This document shows positions 11,955 to 22,644 of a stretch of DNA of 64,000 nucleotides, in pieces; position 1 is the stretch's first letter; every line of letters starts with the position of its first letter. Source of the stretch: Shewanella phaeophyticola (GTDB lineage: Bacteria; Pseudomonadota; Gammaproteobacteria; Enterobacterales; Shewanellaceae). The DNA lies in assembly GCF_025398315.1 (NCBI RefSeq), contig NZ_JAODOQ010000001.1, positions 3,534,001 through 3,598,000 on the forward strand, read 5' to 3'. A program made the translations under genes and the position numbers. The notes beneath the pieces are model-generated. The model searched no databases. It had not been told where the DNA came from and was given only the letters and a program-made list of their open reading frames with translations.

Positions 11955-13304
11955 ATGAAAACCAAATTAAGCCTACTTTCTGCAGCACTATTAACAGCTT
12001 CATTGTCGTTATACCCTGCTGTATCGCAAGCCGCCATTCCGCAAGCGGTTGAAGGTCAAGCCGTACCGAGCTTAGCCCCAATGTTAGAACGCACGACCCC
12101 AGCGGTGGTGTCGGTAGCCGTATCGGGCACTCAAGTGTCAAAACAGCGAGTGCCAGATGTGTTTCGTTACTTCTTTGGTCCTAATGCGCCACAAGAACAA
12201 GTACAAGAGCGTCCTTTTAGAGGCTTAGGCTCAGGGGTTATTATTGATGCAGCTAAAGGCTACATTGTAACCAACAACCATGTCATCAATGGTGCAGATG
12301 ATATTCAAATAGGCTTGCATGATGGCCGGGAAATCAAAGCTAAACTCATTGGTGCTGATAAAGAATCGGATATTGCCTTGTTGCAAATTGACGCCAAAAA
12401 CTTAACCGAAATTAACCAAACCGATTCAGACAATATTCGCGTAGGTGACTTTGCTGTGGCAATTGGTAATCCATTTGGTTTAGGACAAACCGTCACCTCA
12501 GGTATTGTTAGTGCGCTAGGCCGCAGTGGTTTAGGCATCGAAATGCTTGAAAACTTTATTCAAACCGACGCGGCCATTAATAGTGGTAACTCAGGTGGAG
12601 CTTTAGTTAACTTAAACGGTGAGCTTATCGGTATTAACACCGCAATTGTGGCGCCCAATGGCGGCAACGTAGGCATCGGTTTTGCTATTCCAGCCAACAT
12701 GGTTCATAACTTGGTAGATCAAATTATTGAACATGGTGAAGTACGCCGAGGTGTATTAGGGGTTTCTGGCCGTGACTTAGACAACGAGCTGGCAAAAGCT
12801 TTTGGCCTAGACACACAACACGGTGGTTTTGTTAACGAAGTCATGCCGAAAAGTGCCGCCGATAAAGCGGGGTTAAAAGCCGGCGACATTATTGTCAGCA
12901 TTAATGGACGTAGTATTAAGAGCTTCCAAGAGTTACGCGCTAAAGTCGCCACCATGGGTGCAGGCGCCGAAGTTGAATTTGGCATTATTCGCGATGGTGA
13001 CAAGAAAACCATTAACGCCACCTTAGGTGAAGCAGACAAAGTTGAAGCAGAAGCTGGCAACGTGCATCCTATGTTGCAAGGTGCGACATTAGAAGACAGT
13101 AAAAAAGGTATTGAGATCACCGAAATTGCTCAAGGTTCACCCGCTGCCATGAGTGGCTTGCAAGAAGGAGATGTAATTGTCGGATTAAACCGCACTAAAA
13201 TTTCCAGCCTAAAAGCATTAAAAGAAGCACTGGAAGACCAGCAAAGTTCAGTGGCGTTAAAGATTTTAAGAGACAACAATTTACTGTATTTAGTTTTACG
13301 TTAA
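11955..13304 (+). CDS. degQ: Periplasmic serine endoprotease DegQ
   Basis: DegQ is a periplasmic HtrA-family protease and chaperone that degrades misfolded envelope proteins. The 449-residue protein has a signal peptide cleaved after VSQA (about residue 26). The trypsin-like domain carries the catalytic triad His109 (TNNHVI), Asp139 (ESDIALL) and Ser213 (NSGNSGGAL). Two PDZ domains follow (about 260-350 and 365-449), with the carboxylate-binding RGVLGVSG motif opening the first. The gene is intact. It is followed by a strong hairpin terminator and then degS, the conserved degQ-degS pair. Confidence 0.96.
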   Translation: MKTKLSLLSAALLTASLSLYPAVSQAAIPQAVEGQAVPSLAPMLERTTPAVVSVAVSGTQVSKQRVPDVFRYFFGPNAPQEQVQERPFRGLGSGVIIDAAKGYIVTNNHVINGADDIQIGLHDGREIKAKLIGADKESDIALLQIDAKNLTEINQTDSDNIRVGDFAVAIGNPFGLGQTVTSGIVSALGRSGLGIEMLENFIQTDAAINSGNSGGALVNLNGELIGINTAIVAPNGGNVGIGFAIPANMVHNLVDQIIEHGEVRRGVLGVSGRDLDNELAKAFGLDTQHGGFVNEVMPKSAADKAGLKAGDIIVSINGRSIKSFQELRAKVATMGAGAEVEFGIIRDGDKKTINATLGEADKVEAEAGNVHPMLQGATLEDSKKGIEITEIAQGSPAAMSGLQEGDVIVGLNRTKISSLKALKEALEDQQSSVALKILRDNNLLYLVLR

Positions 13305-13387
13305 GTCGTTAAAAGTAAATTATTCGTTTCGATTTACAGCCCGTCATTACCACGCTGTTAATGAGTGTGAACTGACTTGAAGATTTG

Positions 13388-13423
13388 AGCATCGGTGCAA
13401 GCTTGGCCGATGCTTAATTTTTT
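13388..13423 (+). terminator. Terminator between degQ and degS
   Basis: AGCATCGG pairs with CCGATGCT around an 11-base loop and is followed by TAATTTTTT. It lies 84 bases after degQ, so degS probably has its own promoter. Confidence 0.8.
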
Positions 13424-13469
13424 GAGCTATGTTAAGATAAAGTTCATATTTTTCAACAAATGTCAGGCT

Positions 13470-14550
13470 ATGAATTTAAAAGACACGTGCATCTATATTG
13501 TAAAAGCTATGACATTTGGCCTGATCATGGCAGCTGTTTTTTTAGTGATCACATCGATTCTACCTAACCATTCCCTTAATACAGGATTGTCTTCCGTACA
13601 CAGTGGTGGCGCTGAGCTGTCTTTTGCCAAAGCCGTTCGCCGTGCAGCACCTGCTGTGGCCAATATTTACAGCCTAAGCATTGACCAACGTAACCCTTTA
13701 AACGCAAGTTCACTTCAAGGCTTGGGCTCTGGGGTAATTATGAGCAAAGATGGATACGTGCTGACCAATTACCATGTGATTAAAAAAGCTGATGAAATTG
13801 TCATAGCACTTCAAGATGGGCGTAAATTTACCGCTGAAGTCGTTGGCTCCGATCCCGTAACAGATTTAGCCGTACTCAAAATTGAAGGCGATAACCTACC
13901 TATTGTACCGTTTAATCTCAACAATCCAGCGCAAGTAGGCGATGTAGTATTAGCTATTGGTAATCCGTACAACATCGGCCAAACCATTACCCAAGGTATT
14001 ATCAGTGCCACTGGACGAAATGGGTTAAGTTCTGGTTATTTAGACTTTTTACAAACCGACGCAGCCATTAATGCAGGCAACTCAGGTGGCGCATTAATCG
14101 ACACTAATGGCGAATTAATCGGCATTAACACGGCCGCCTTCCAGGTAGGCGGCGATAATGGCGGTAATGGCATTAGCTTTGCTATTCCCATAAAATTGTA
14201 CTCATAGCATTATGGACAAATTAATAAAACATGGCCGCGTGATCCGTGGTGCGCTGGGCATTTCTGGTGAGCCAATTAACCAGGTCGTTGCACAAATTCT
14301 AAACCTACCCGATATGAAAGGGGTATTGGTCACAGGTGTTGACCCAGAGTGCTCAGCCGCTCGCGCAGGTTTAGCCCCTCGAGATGTGATAACCCAATAT
14401 AATGGTGAAGACGTTCCCGGTGTTGAAATGCTGTTAGACAGAATTGCAGAAACGCCACCAGGCACCAGAATAGACATGGTCATCATTCGTGAAGGTAAAA
14501 CTCAAACCTTCCCGGTTATTATTGCAGAAAAAATTAATGAGCCTGAATGA
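13470..14550 (+). CDS. degS: Site-1 protease DegS, frameshifted
   Basis: DegS is the membrane-anchored periplasmic protease that senses unfolded porin C-termini and makes the first cut in the anti-sigma factor RseA. From ATG 13470 the protein has an N-terminal membrane anchor (about residues 12-32). The protease domain has His102 (TNYHVI), Asp132 (VTDLAVL) and Ser205 (AGNSGGAL). After FAIPIKL the frame fails at about 14199, fitting one extra base. The next frame gives HSIMDKLIKHGRVIRGALG and the single PDZ domain, ending AEKINEPE. Reconstructed length is about 359 residues (E. coli 355). An ATG further upstream at the window frame lacks support. Confidence 0.92.
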
Positions 14551-14595
14551 TCACCTTTATTCAATATTCATATTAAACAAATAAAATTAGCACAT

Positions 14596-14632
14596 AAAAA
14601 AAGCCATTCAACTCATCATTGAATGGCTTTTT
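14596..14632. terminator. Bidirectional terminator between degS and murA
   Basis: AAGCCATTCAA pairs with TTGAATGGCTT around a 7-base loop, with A and T runs outside. It serves the converging degS and murA transcripts. Confidence 0.9.
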
Positions 14633-14648
14633 TGTACAGCCATGAACG

Positions 14649-15924
<1,276 letters not shown>

Positions 15925-16176
15925 TTACATATTGAAAAGTTTTTCACGCTTCCACTGGGTAGGCGTAAATGTTTTGATGGTTAGCGCGTGTAGTTCGCCA
16001 CTGGCAATTTGTTCTGAAAGTGGAGCATAAATAGCTTGTTGCTGTTTTACGCGGCTCATGCCATCGAAGCACTCACCAACAGCAACCACTTTGTAATGAC
16101 TACCATCTGAAGTCACATGGGCTTCTGTTAATGACAGTGCATCTGTCAACATTTGTTCAATAACCTTGCAATCCAT
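15925..16176 (-). CDS. ibaG: BolA-family protein IbaG
   Basis: IbaG (YrbA) is a small BolA-like protein that partners monothiol glutaredoxins in iron-sulfur handling and affects acid tolerance. The 83-residue protein shows the family fold signature SDGSHYKVVAVGECFDGMSR followed by KQQQAIYAPLSEQI and the C-terminal ALTIKTFTPTQW. The family Cys/His ligands are suggested by the conserved His in SHYKV and the Cys in GECF. It lies between mlaB and murA, the standard position, 15 bases from murA. Confidence 0.92.
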   Translation of the reverse strand: MDCKVIEQMLTDALSLTEAHVTSDGSHYKVVAVGECFDGMSRVKQQQAIYAPLSEQIASGELHALTIKTFTPTQWKREKLFNM

Positions 16177-16267
16177 GAAATCTATTACCTTTACTTGTCA
16201 ATCTGATGCTTATAAAACTGGCACTTATAAACTCGTATTTATACAACGAAAACGGCTACAACTATAA

Positions 16268-16567
16268 CTATGTCTGGCTAAAAAAAGCGTCTAAATCGTA
16301 TAGCTCAATCATTTTTTTGAGCTGCTCGCTGGGGTTAACCAACTGTCGCGATGCGCAGTCTTTTTTACTGCCAGAATGAGTTAATCGAACCAATGCCAGT
16401 AATAACGCTACACCAGCACTGTCTACATATTCTAGGGCAGACAAGTCTATCACTTGGGTTGTATCAGTAAACAACTGTTGGCGTTTTGGCCATAATTGTT
16501 TTACTTCAACCTGCGTTAAGCGTCCGCTAACGAAGCACTGCTGCTCTTGTTGATTAAAGTTAATCAC
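16268..16567 (-). CDS. mlaB: STAS-domain subunit MlaB
   Basis: MlaB is the cytoplasmic STAS subunit that stabilises and activates MlaF in the MlaFEDB phospholipid transporter. The 99-residue protein carries the STAS core IDLSALEYVDSAGVALLLAL, with the conserved DSAG loop that contacts the ATPase. Its start overlaps the mlaC stop by 4 bases, consistent with translational coupling. Length and order match E. coli mlaB. Confidence 0.9.
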   Translation of the reverse strand: MINFNQQEQQCFVSGRLTQVEVKQLWPKRQQLFTDTTQVIDLSALEYVDSAGVALLLALVRLTHSGSKKDCASRQLVNPSEQLKKMIELYDLDAFFSQT

Positions 16568-17232
16568 GCTGCTGCAGCTTCTTTAATTGGTTGACGATCG
16601 ATTTTTTGCTTGGTTTTATCATTCAACATTGAAATCACAGCTTCAATACCTTGCTGACGGATCAAGTTAGAAATTTCAGACTGTTTAGAAGCTAATAAGC
16701 TTACGCCTTCTGCAACAAGATCAAATGCTTTCCAAGTATCGTCTTTTAAACGACGGGCTTTAAATTGAATTTTGATCGGTGGGCGACCTTTTTCAATAAT
16801 TTGCACGTTAATTTCAACAATTTTTTCATCGCTAAAATCACTCGCAGGATCAAACTCAACAGTCTGGTTTGTGTATTCGGTTAACGCTTGGGCATACGTT
16901 GCCACTAAGTAGCCTTCAAATGCTTCAACAAAACGATCACGTTGATCAGGTGTAGTGTCACGTAAATACTGCCCCATTACTTTGTATGCTGCATATTTAT
17001 AATCCACGTATGGCATTAATTCTTCATTTACTATCACTTTTAAATGACTTAAATCGCTATCGATTAATGCCCTATCTTGCTTAAAACGATCAAATGTCTT
17101 GTTGGCAACTTGTTTGATCATTTCATATGGGTCATTGAGGTTAATCTCGTCATTAGCCGCCATCACACTAGAGCTAATTGCCGCACTAGCAATTAAACAT
17201 ACAGCCATTACACGATGAAAAAGTGCCTTCAT
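16564..17232 (-). CDS. mlaC: Periplasmic phospholipid-binding protein MlaC
   Basis: MlaC shuttles phospholipids between the outer-membrane MlaA-porin complex and the inner-membrane MlaFEDB complex. The start is set at the ATG at 17232, which follows GGAGCTC and gives a clean signal peptide (MKALFHRVMAVCLIASAAIS ending VMA). The mature part has the family pattern RDTTPDQRDRFVEAFEGYLV and ARRLKDDTWKAFDLVAEGVS. It ends with the 4-base overlap with mlaB. An upstream extension of 17 codons is not supported. Confidence 0.94.
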   Translation of the reverse strand: MKALFHRVMAVCLIASAAISSSVMAANDEINLNDPYEMIKQVANKTFDRFKQDRALIDSDLSHLKVIVNEELMPYVDYKYAAYKVMGQYLRDTTPDQRDRFVEAFEGYLVATYAQALTEYTNQTVEFDPASDFSDEKIVEINVQIIEKGRPPIKIQFKARRLKDDTWKAFDLVAEGVSLLASKQSEISNLIRQQGIEAVISMLNDKTKQKIDRQPIKEAAAA

Positions 17233-17242
17233 TATAGAGCTC

Positions 17243-17716
17243 CTAATTGTCTTTAGACGACATACTGTATAAAAGTTGACCAATTAAATCTTCGAGAATC
17301 AATGCGCCGCGTGTATCATGAACCTTATCGCCATCTACCAGCATAGCAATATCATCATCCATAAAGCCTGGAGTTAAACCAATAAACTGCTCACCTAATA
17401 AACCTGAAGTCAAAATAGCTAAACTGCTGGTTTCAGGGAACTCATCATAGCGCTTGTCCATCGTTAACGTCACCACAGGGATCAGCTTACGAGTATCTAA
17501 GGTAATGTCTGTCACACGACCAACAACCACCCCACCTACTTTGACTGGTGAGCGTACTTTTAATCCACCGATATTATTGAACTCGGCAACTAATGTATAA
17601 GTTTGGTCACTTGACTTGACTTCTACATTAGCAACATTAAATACCAATGCACAAAAGGCCAACAAACCTGACAATAAAAACACGCCTACTAGTAACTCAA
17701 TTTTCCGTGTCAACAT
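17243..17716 (-). CDS. mlaD: MCE-domain protein MlaD
   Basis: MlaD forms the periplasmic hexameric MCE ring of the MlaFEDB transporter. From the ATG at 17716 the protein is 157 residues: one N-terminal membrane helix (LLVGVFLLSGLLAFCALVF), then the MCE domain with FNNIGGLKVRSPVKVGGVVV and the LTSGLLGEQFIGL pore segment. A TTG start 6 codons upstream is possible. It is shorter than E. coli MlaD because it lacks the long disordered C-terminal tail. It is 10 bases upstream of mlaC. Confidence 0.94.
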   Translation of the reverse strand: MLTRKIELLVGVFLLSGLLAFCALVFNVANVEVKSSDQTYTLVAEFNNIGGLKVRSPVKVGGVVVGRVTDITLDTRKLIPVVTLTMDKRYDEFPETSSLAILTSGLLGEQFIGLTPGFMDDDIAMLVDGDKVHDTRGALILEDLIGQLLYSMSSKDN

Positions 17717-17757
17717 ACTCTTAAACCACTTCAATTAAACTAAACAATGAAAAAACC

Positions 17758-18543
17758 TTAATTTCCGAACATGATTGCAGTAAGCAAAAAGTCCAGCGCT
17801 AAAACAGCTAAACTGGCCTGCACAACCGTTGAAGTTGTCGCCCGGCTAATACCTTCTGGGTTGGGTTGTACTTCGTATCCTCTGTACAAGGCTATCCAAG
17901 TCACCACGACACCAAAAATAACACTCTTAATCAAGCTGTTAACAATATCCTGTTCCCACTCTACAGATGCTTGAAGAATTGACCAAAATGCACCGCTATC
18001 AATGCCTTTCCATTCAACACCCACCAGATGGCCGCCCATAATGCCCACTAAACTGAACATCAAAGCAAGCAGAGGCATACTGATCACCCCAGCCCAAAAA
18101 CGAGGGGCAATGATCTGTCGTAAAGGATCAATTGCCATCATCTCTAAGCTAGATAACTGTTCAGTCGATTTCATTAAACCAATCTCTGCCGTTAGCGCAG
18201 ATCCTGCTCGGCCAGCAAACAGTAATGCGGCAACCACTGGACCAAGTTCACGTAACAAACTGAGCGCCACCATTGTGCCCAAACTTTCTTCCGTACCAAA
18301 GCCAACAAGAATATTGTAGCCCTGCAACGCTAACACCATGCCGATAAACAAACCCGATACCAGGATAATCACCATGGAGCGCACACCCAGCACATATATT
18401 TGCTTAGTAAGTAGTGGCAAACCTTTTTTAACATTAGGCACACGTACCACTGCACCCCACAGCATTAAACCAGCTCGGCCTAATCCGGATATTATCTTTA
18501 ACGCATATTTGCCCATGTCGGCAATATTATCAATTACGCCCAC
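17758..18543 (-). CDS. mlaE: ABC permease MlaE
   Basis: MlaE is the membrane permease of the phospholipid transport complex. The GTG at 18543 is chosen because it overlaps the end of mlaF by 14 bases and gives 261 residues, close to E. coli MlaE (260). Diagnostic segments are [20 protein letters not shown] and [20 protein letters not shown], the coupling region that contacts MlaF, followed by four further hydrophobic helices and the terminal [13 protein letters not shown]. An ATG 18 codons upstream is less likely since it would lie well inside mlaF. Confidence 0.93.
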   Translation of the reverse strand: MGVIDNIADMGKYALKIISGLGRAGLMLWGAVVRVPNVKKGLPLLTKQIYVLGVRSMVIILVSGLFIGMVLALQGYNILVGFGTEESLGTMVALSLLRELGPVVAALLFAGRAGSALTAEIGLMKSTEQLSSLEMMAIDPLRQIIAPRFWAGVISMPLLALMFSLVGIMGGHLVGVEWKGIDSGAFWSILQASVEWEQDIVNSLIKSVIFGVVVTWIALYRGYEVQPNPEGISRATTSTVVQASLAVLALDFLLTAIMFGN

Positions 18544-19345
18544 GCAATAACTCCTCTTGATAATCCTCGGCAGGATAATGAAATGGTACCGGACCATCTG
18601 GCGCGCCTTGGATAAACTGAATTAATTGCGGGTTATCAGACAAGCGCAATTGCTCTGGCGTTCCATGTGCAATCACTTTTTTTTCTGCAATCACATACAC
18701 ATAATCTGCAATACCCAGTACTTCATCTACGTCGTGAGACACCACAACAGAAGTGAGTTTAAGCGTATCTGAGAGCTCACGAATTAATTTTACGAGCATC
18801 CCCATTGAAATAGGATCCTGACCCGCAAAAGGCTCGTCGTACAAAATCATTTCAGGCTCAAGCGCAATTGCCCGAGCAAGTGCAGCACGACGCTGCATAC
18901 CACCAGAAAGCTCGTTAGGCATTAAATAAGCGACTCCGCGAAGTCCCACTGCTTGTAATTTCATCAGCACAATTGAACGAATAATTTCTTCAGGTAACCC
19001 CGAATGCTCTCTTAATGCAAACGCGACATTATCGAATACATTTAAATCGGTAAACATCGCACCGCTTTGAAAAAGCATGCTCATGCGTTTACGTAACTCA
19101 AATAACTCTTCACGCTTTAATTTATGTACATCTTGGCCATCAAATAAAATATGACCACTATTGGGTGTAAGTTGCCCACCAATCAATTTTAATAACGTCG
19201 TTTTACCTATACCGCTAGAGTCCATAATAGCGGTCACTTTACCTTTAGGTATCGTTAACGAAATATCTTTATAAATCACTCGAGAACCATGACTAAAAGC
19301 CAAATGGTTAATCTCGACCAAAGGGGAATTATTTGATTTACTCAT
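18530..19345 (-). CDS. mlaF: ABC ATPase MlaF with altered Walker A
   Basis: MlaF is the ATPase of the MlaFEDB system. The ATG at 19345 ([17 protein letters not shown]) gives about 271 residues, like E. coli MlaF. The Q-loop ([20 protein letters not shown]), signature [14 protein letters not shown], Walker [14 protein letters not shown] and the switch His in VVSHDVDE are normal. The Walker A reads [12 protein letters not shown] where the family has [12 protein letters not shown]: the first Gly-Pro is Asp-Ser, two base substitutions rather than an indel. The Lys and Thr are kept. It starts the mla operon and is divergent from yrbG. Confidence 0.94.
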   Translation of the reverse strand: MSKSNNSPLVEINHLAFSHGSRVIYKDISLTIPKGKVTAIMDSSGIGKTTLLKLIGGQLTPNSGHILFDGQDVHKLKREELFELRKRMSMLFQSGAMFTDLNVFDNVAFALREHSGLPEEIIRSIVLMKLQAVGLRGVAYLMPNELSGGMQRRAALARAIALEPEMILYDEPFAGQDPISMGMLVKLIRELSDTLKLTSVVVSHDVDEVLGIADYVYVIAEKKVIAHGTPEQLRLSDNPQLIQFIQGAPDGPVPFHYPAEDYQEELLRGRN

Positions 19346-19542
19346 ATCAGGCATCGGAGTTGAGGAGATCACAACCTTCCTTAAAAAAAGATGAAGCGCA
19401 AATTGTACTGTAATTGTCCATTGAGCGACAACTATATCCACATAACCAAAGCTCATTGTTAATACAATTAGTGCACAATGCTTTCAATTTAGTGAAAATC
19501 CAGCGAAAATGCCCGCTAATTATTTACCATCATGGGAATCAC

Positions 19543-20505
19543 ATGCTAGTTAATATCCTAATGCTAATTGTAGGGCTTGCTGTTTTAGTGTGGAGTGCGG
19601 ATAGATTTGTATACGGTGCAGCTGCATTTGCGCGTAATTTAGGCTTACCGCCAATGCTAATTGGACTCACCATCGTAGCGATGGGCAGCTCAGCCCCAGA
19701 GATGTTTGTTGCCGCGAGCGCATCAATGAATGATATGCGTAACACCGCAGTCGGCAACGTTTTAGGCTCAAACATTGCCAACATTACCTTAATTTTAGGA
19801 TTAACCGCATTACTCGGTGCGATTAGTGTAGGGTCAAAAACCTTAAAGCGTGAAATTCCCTTAATGTTAGCGGCTACGGTATTCGCGGGCTACGCATTAC
19901 ATGACGGCCTGTTAACCCGTGCTGAAGGCATTATGTTAACCATCTTATTTTTTGGCTTAATGGGCTTTTTCATTTGGCAAGCCACTAGCAATAAAGCGGT
20001 AGATACCTTAGATGAAGACCTTGAGTCTGAGATCCCTAAAAACGTCCCTACCTTTCGTGCTATCATTTGGCTGCTAGTTGGGATTATATTACTTCCTCTA
20101 TCAGCGGGTTGGATGGTTGACGGCGCGGTAGGAATTGCAAAATTTTATGGATTATCTGATTTAGTCATTGGACTGACTATTATTGCGGTTGGTACAAGCT
20201 TACCCGAGTTGGCAGCTTGCATTGCTGGCGTATTAAAAAAGGAAGATGATTTAGCGATTGGTAATATCGTTGGTTCAAACTTATTTAATATTCTAGCGGT
20301 ACTTGCTATACCTGCATTGATTGCCCCAGGCGAAATCGATGCACAAGCCAGCGGTAGAGATTTCTACATGGTATTGGGAACCAGTGCTGCACTGGCCGTT
20401 TTAGTGTTATCTAGTGGTGCTAAAAAACAACTGACCCGTTGGCATGGCGCCCTGTTATTAATCACCTTTATTGCGTACCAAATTATTGTATTTCAATCTC
20501 ATTAG
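19543..20505 (+). CDS. yrbG: Calcium/sodium antiporter family protein YrbG
   Basis: This is a CaCA-superfamily cation/Ca2+ exchanger with two inverted halves of about five helices. Each half carries the alpha-repeat signature: GLTIVAMGSSAPE with GNVLGSNIANI in the first, and GLTIIAVGTSLPE with GNIVGSNLFNI in the second. The ATG at 19543 begins MLVNILMLIVGLAVLVWSAD; upstream in-frame codons are not supported. The protein is 320 residues. In E. coli yrbG also heads the kdsD-kdsC-lpt cluster; physiological role there is unclear. It is 44 bases from kdsD. Confidence 0.92.
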   Translation: MLVNILMLIVGLAVLVWSADRFVYGAAAFARNLGLPPMLIGLTIVAMGSSAPEMFVAASASMNDMRNTAVGNVLGSNIANITLILGLTALLGAISVGSKTLKREIPLMLAATVFAGYALHDGLLTRAEGIMLTILFFGLMGFFIWQATSNKAVDTLDEDLESEIPKNVPTFRAIIWLLVGIILLPLSAGWMVDGAVGIAKFYGLSDLVIGLTIIAVGTSLPELAACIAGVLKKEDDLAIGNIVGSNLFNILAVLAIPALIAPGEIDAQASGRDFYMVLGTSAALAVLVLSSGAKKQLTRWHGALLLITFIAYQIIVFQSH

Positions 20506-20549
20506 ATTGGAGCAAAAAGGTATAGTCTAAAGCTAAAAGAGAGACACTC

Positions 20550-21527
20550 ATGGTAGATCAAACTCAATTTCGCCAATGGGGCCGTAAAGTTATCGATATC
20601 GAAAAAGCGGCATTAGATCATTTATATCAATACGTCGACTCCGTTGAATTTGGCCAAGCCTGCGAGCTGATCATGCAATGTAAAGGCAAAGTCATTGTGA
20701 TGGGTATGGGTAAATCAGGCCATATTGGTAATAAAATATCAGCCACCTTTGCGAGTACCGGCACTCCAGCCTTTTTTGTACATCCCGGTGAAGCTAGTCA
20801 CGGCGACTTAGGCGCTTTAGACAAAAATGATATCGTACTGGCGATTTCTAACTCTGGCGAATCAAGTGAAATTTTAACCTTACTACCTGTGATTCAACGC
20901 ATGGGTGTACCGGTCATTTCAGTTACCGGCAAACCTGAGTCAAACATGGCTCGACTCGCTAAAATTCATCTGTGCATTCAAGTACAAGAAGAGGCCTGCC
21001 CGCTTGGGTTAGCTCCGACATCAAGCACTACCGCGACTCTTGCGATGGGTGATGCTTTAGCTATCGCATTACTGCAAGCAAAAGGCTTTACCCGAGACGA
21101 TTTTGCCTTATCACACCCCGGCGGTGCTTTAGGGCGTAAACTGTTGCTAAAAGTAGAAGATGTGATGCATCAAGGTGACAGCTTACCGAGTGTAAGTGAT
21201 GACATCTGCATTACCGATGCGCTGTATGAAATATCGAAAAAAGGCTTGGGTATGACTGCCGTTGTCGACAAAGCCAATACCTTAGTGGGTATTTTTACCG
21301 ACGGTGATTTACGGCGTATTATTGATGCTGAAGTGAACTTACGCACCACATCAATTGCCCAAGTGATGACGCAAAATTGCGTGACCAGTCCAAGCGGTAT
21401 CTTGGCAGCAAAAGCATTACAAATTATGGAAGAAAAAAACATTAACGGATTGATTGTCGTTAACCAACAGCATCAACCGATCGGCGCATTAAATATGCTC
21501 GATATGGTTAAAGCAGGAGTGATTTAA
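20550..21527 (+). CDS. kdsD: D-arabinose-5-phosphate isomerase
   Basis: KdsD interconverts ribulose-5-phosphate and arabinose-5-phosphate, the first step to Kdo. The 325-residue protein has an N-terminal SIS domain (GKVIVMGMGKSGHIGNKISA, then HPGEASHGDLGALDKND and SNSGESSEILTLLPVI) and two C-terminal CBS domains (from about residues 205 and 270). It lies directly ahead of kdsC, separated by 2 bases, so both Kdo-pathway steps are co-transcribed with the LPS export genes. Confidence 0.95.
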   Translation: MVDQTQFRQWGRKVIDIEKAALDHLYQYVDSVEFGQACELIMQCKGKVIVMGMGKSGHIGNKISATFASTGTPAFFVHPGEASHGDLGALDKNDIVLAISNSGESSEILTLLPVIQRMGVPVISVTGKPESNMARLAKIHLCIQVQEEACPLGLAPTSSTTATLAMGDALAIALLQAKGFTRDDFALSHPGGALGRKLLLKVEDVMHQGDSLPSVSDDICITDALYEISKKGLGMTAVVDKANTLVGIFTDGDLRRIIDAEVNLRTTSIAQVMTQNCVTSPSGILAAKALQIMEEKNINGLIVVNQQHQPIGALNMLDMVKAGVI

Positions 21528-21529
21528 CC

Positions 21530-22087
21530 ATGTCAGATACACATCACGGCTTTTATGGCTCGGTCAGCGACGATATTTGGCAACGAGCTAAAAAAATTAA
21601 ACTGCTCATTTGCGATGTTGACGGCGTCTTTTCTGACGGACGTATTTATTTAAGCAATGCAGGCGAAGAGCTAAAAGCATTCCACACTCGTGATGGTTAT
21701 GGTGTACGTTCAGTATTAACCAGTGGCATACATGTTGCCGTGATTACAGGGCGTAAATCAAAAATTGTTGAAACCCGCATGACAGCGCTTGGGGTTAAAC
21801 ATATTTATCAAGGCATCGACAATAAATTTGAACCATTTGAACAATTACTTTCTCTCTACAATGTGACTGCCGATGAAGTCGCCTACATTGGAGACGACAT
21901 GGTCGATTTACCCGTAATGAAAGTAGTGGGTTTAGCAGTGTGTGTTGCTGATGGTCATCCATTTGTAAAACAACATTGCCATATGATCACCACTATCAAT
22001 GGCGGCCATGGTGCCCTGCGTGAACTCACGGATCTTTTATTACTAAGCCAGGATAAATTTACTCGCGCCCACGGTATGAGTATATGA
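21530..22087 (+). CDS. kdsC: 3-deoxy-D-manno-octulosonate 8-phosphate phosphatase
   Basis: KdsC is a HAD phosphatase that releases Kdo from Kdo-8-phosphate. The 185-residue protein has HAD motif I LLICDVDGVFSDGRIYLSN with the nucleophile Asp, motif II VAVITGRKSKIVE, and motif IV YIGDDMVDLPVM. The C1-type small cap-less architecture and length match the family. Its stop overlaps the lptC start by 4 bases. Confidence 0.95.
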   Translation: MSDTHHGFYGSVSDDIWQRAKKIKLLICDVDGVFSDGRIYLSNAGEELKAFHTRDGYGVRSVLTSGIHVAVITGRKSKIVETRMTALGVKHIYQGIDNKFEPFEQLLSLYNVTADEVAYIGDDMVDLPVMKVVGLAVCVADGHPFVKQHCHMITTINGGHGALRELTDLLLLSQDKFTRAHGMSI

Positions 22088-22644
22088 ACAGAGTCACTCT
22101 AGGGATTGCTGCTTTTTTTGGCCTTGCCTTTGTGTTGTATTGGCAAGCCCAAGTAAAGCGTAGCGAAATGGATGCGATTAAAGTAGTAGGAATAGAACGG
22201 CCTGACTTTATTGCCGACAATTTACGTACTACTGAATTTAACAAACAAGGGTTAATTGCCAGTAAAGTATCGGCAAAACACATGGAACATTATGATTCAA
22301 GTGATACCACTCACTTTACTGAGCCTGTGTATTTAATTTACCCGGAAAATGGCAAAGCCCAATGGCAACTTAGTGCCGACCGAGGTCAATTAAATAAACA
22401 GACCAATAAAGTCATCTTAGAAAATAATGTTATTATTGATGCCATTGATATTGAAGAGCCTTTACAGTCACTGACCACACAAACAGTCACATTAGATCTG
22501 TCCACCATGATAGGCAACTCACAAGAGATGGTGTATATCAAAGGCAAAGGATTTATGATTCAAGGTTTAGGCTTGCATGCTGACTTGAATACCCAAAAAT
22601 TATCGCTACTAAGTAAAGTAGAAGGAACATATGAGCCACAATAA
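22084..22644 (+). CDS. lptC: LPS export protein LptC
   Basis: LptC is the bitopic inner-membrane protein that hands LPS from LptB2FG to LptA. The 186-residue protein has one N-terminal helix (LGIAAFFGLAFVLYW) and a beta-jellyroll periplasmic domain recognised by FTEPVYLIYPENGKAQWQLS and ADRGQLNKQTNKVILENNVI. It overlaps kdsC by 4 bases and lptA by 14 bases. Confidence 0.93.
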   Translation: MNRVTLGIAAFFGLAFVLYWQAQVKRSEMDAIKVVGIERPDFIADNLRTTEFNKQGLIASKVSAKHMEHYDSSDTTHFTEPVYLIYPENGKAQWQLSADRGQLNKQTNKVILENNVIIDAIDIEEPLQSLTTQTVTLDLSTMIGNSQEMVYIKGKGFMIQGLGLHADLNTQKLSLLSKVEGTYEPQ

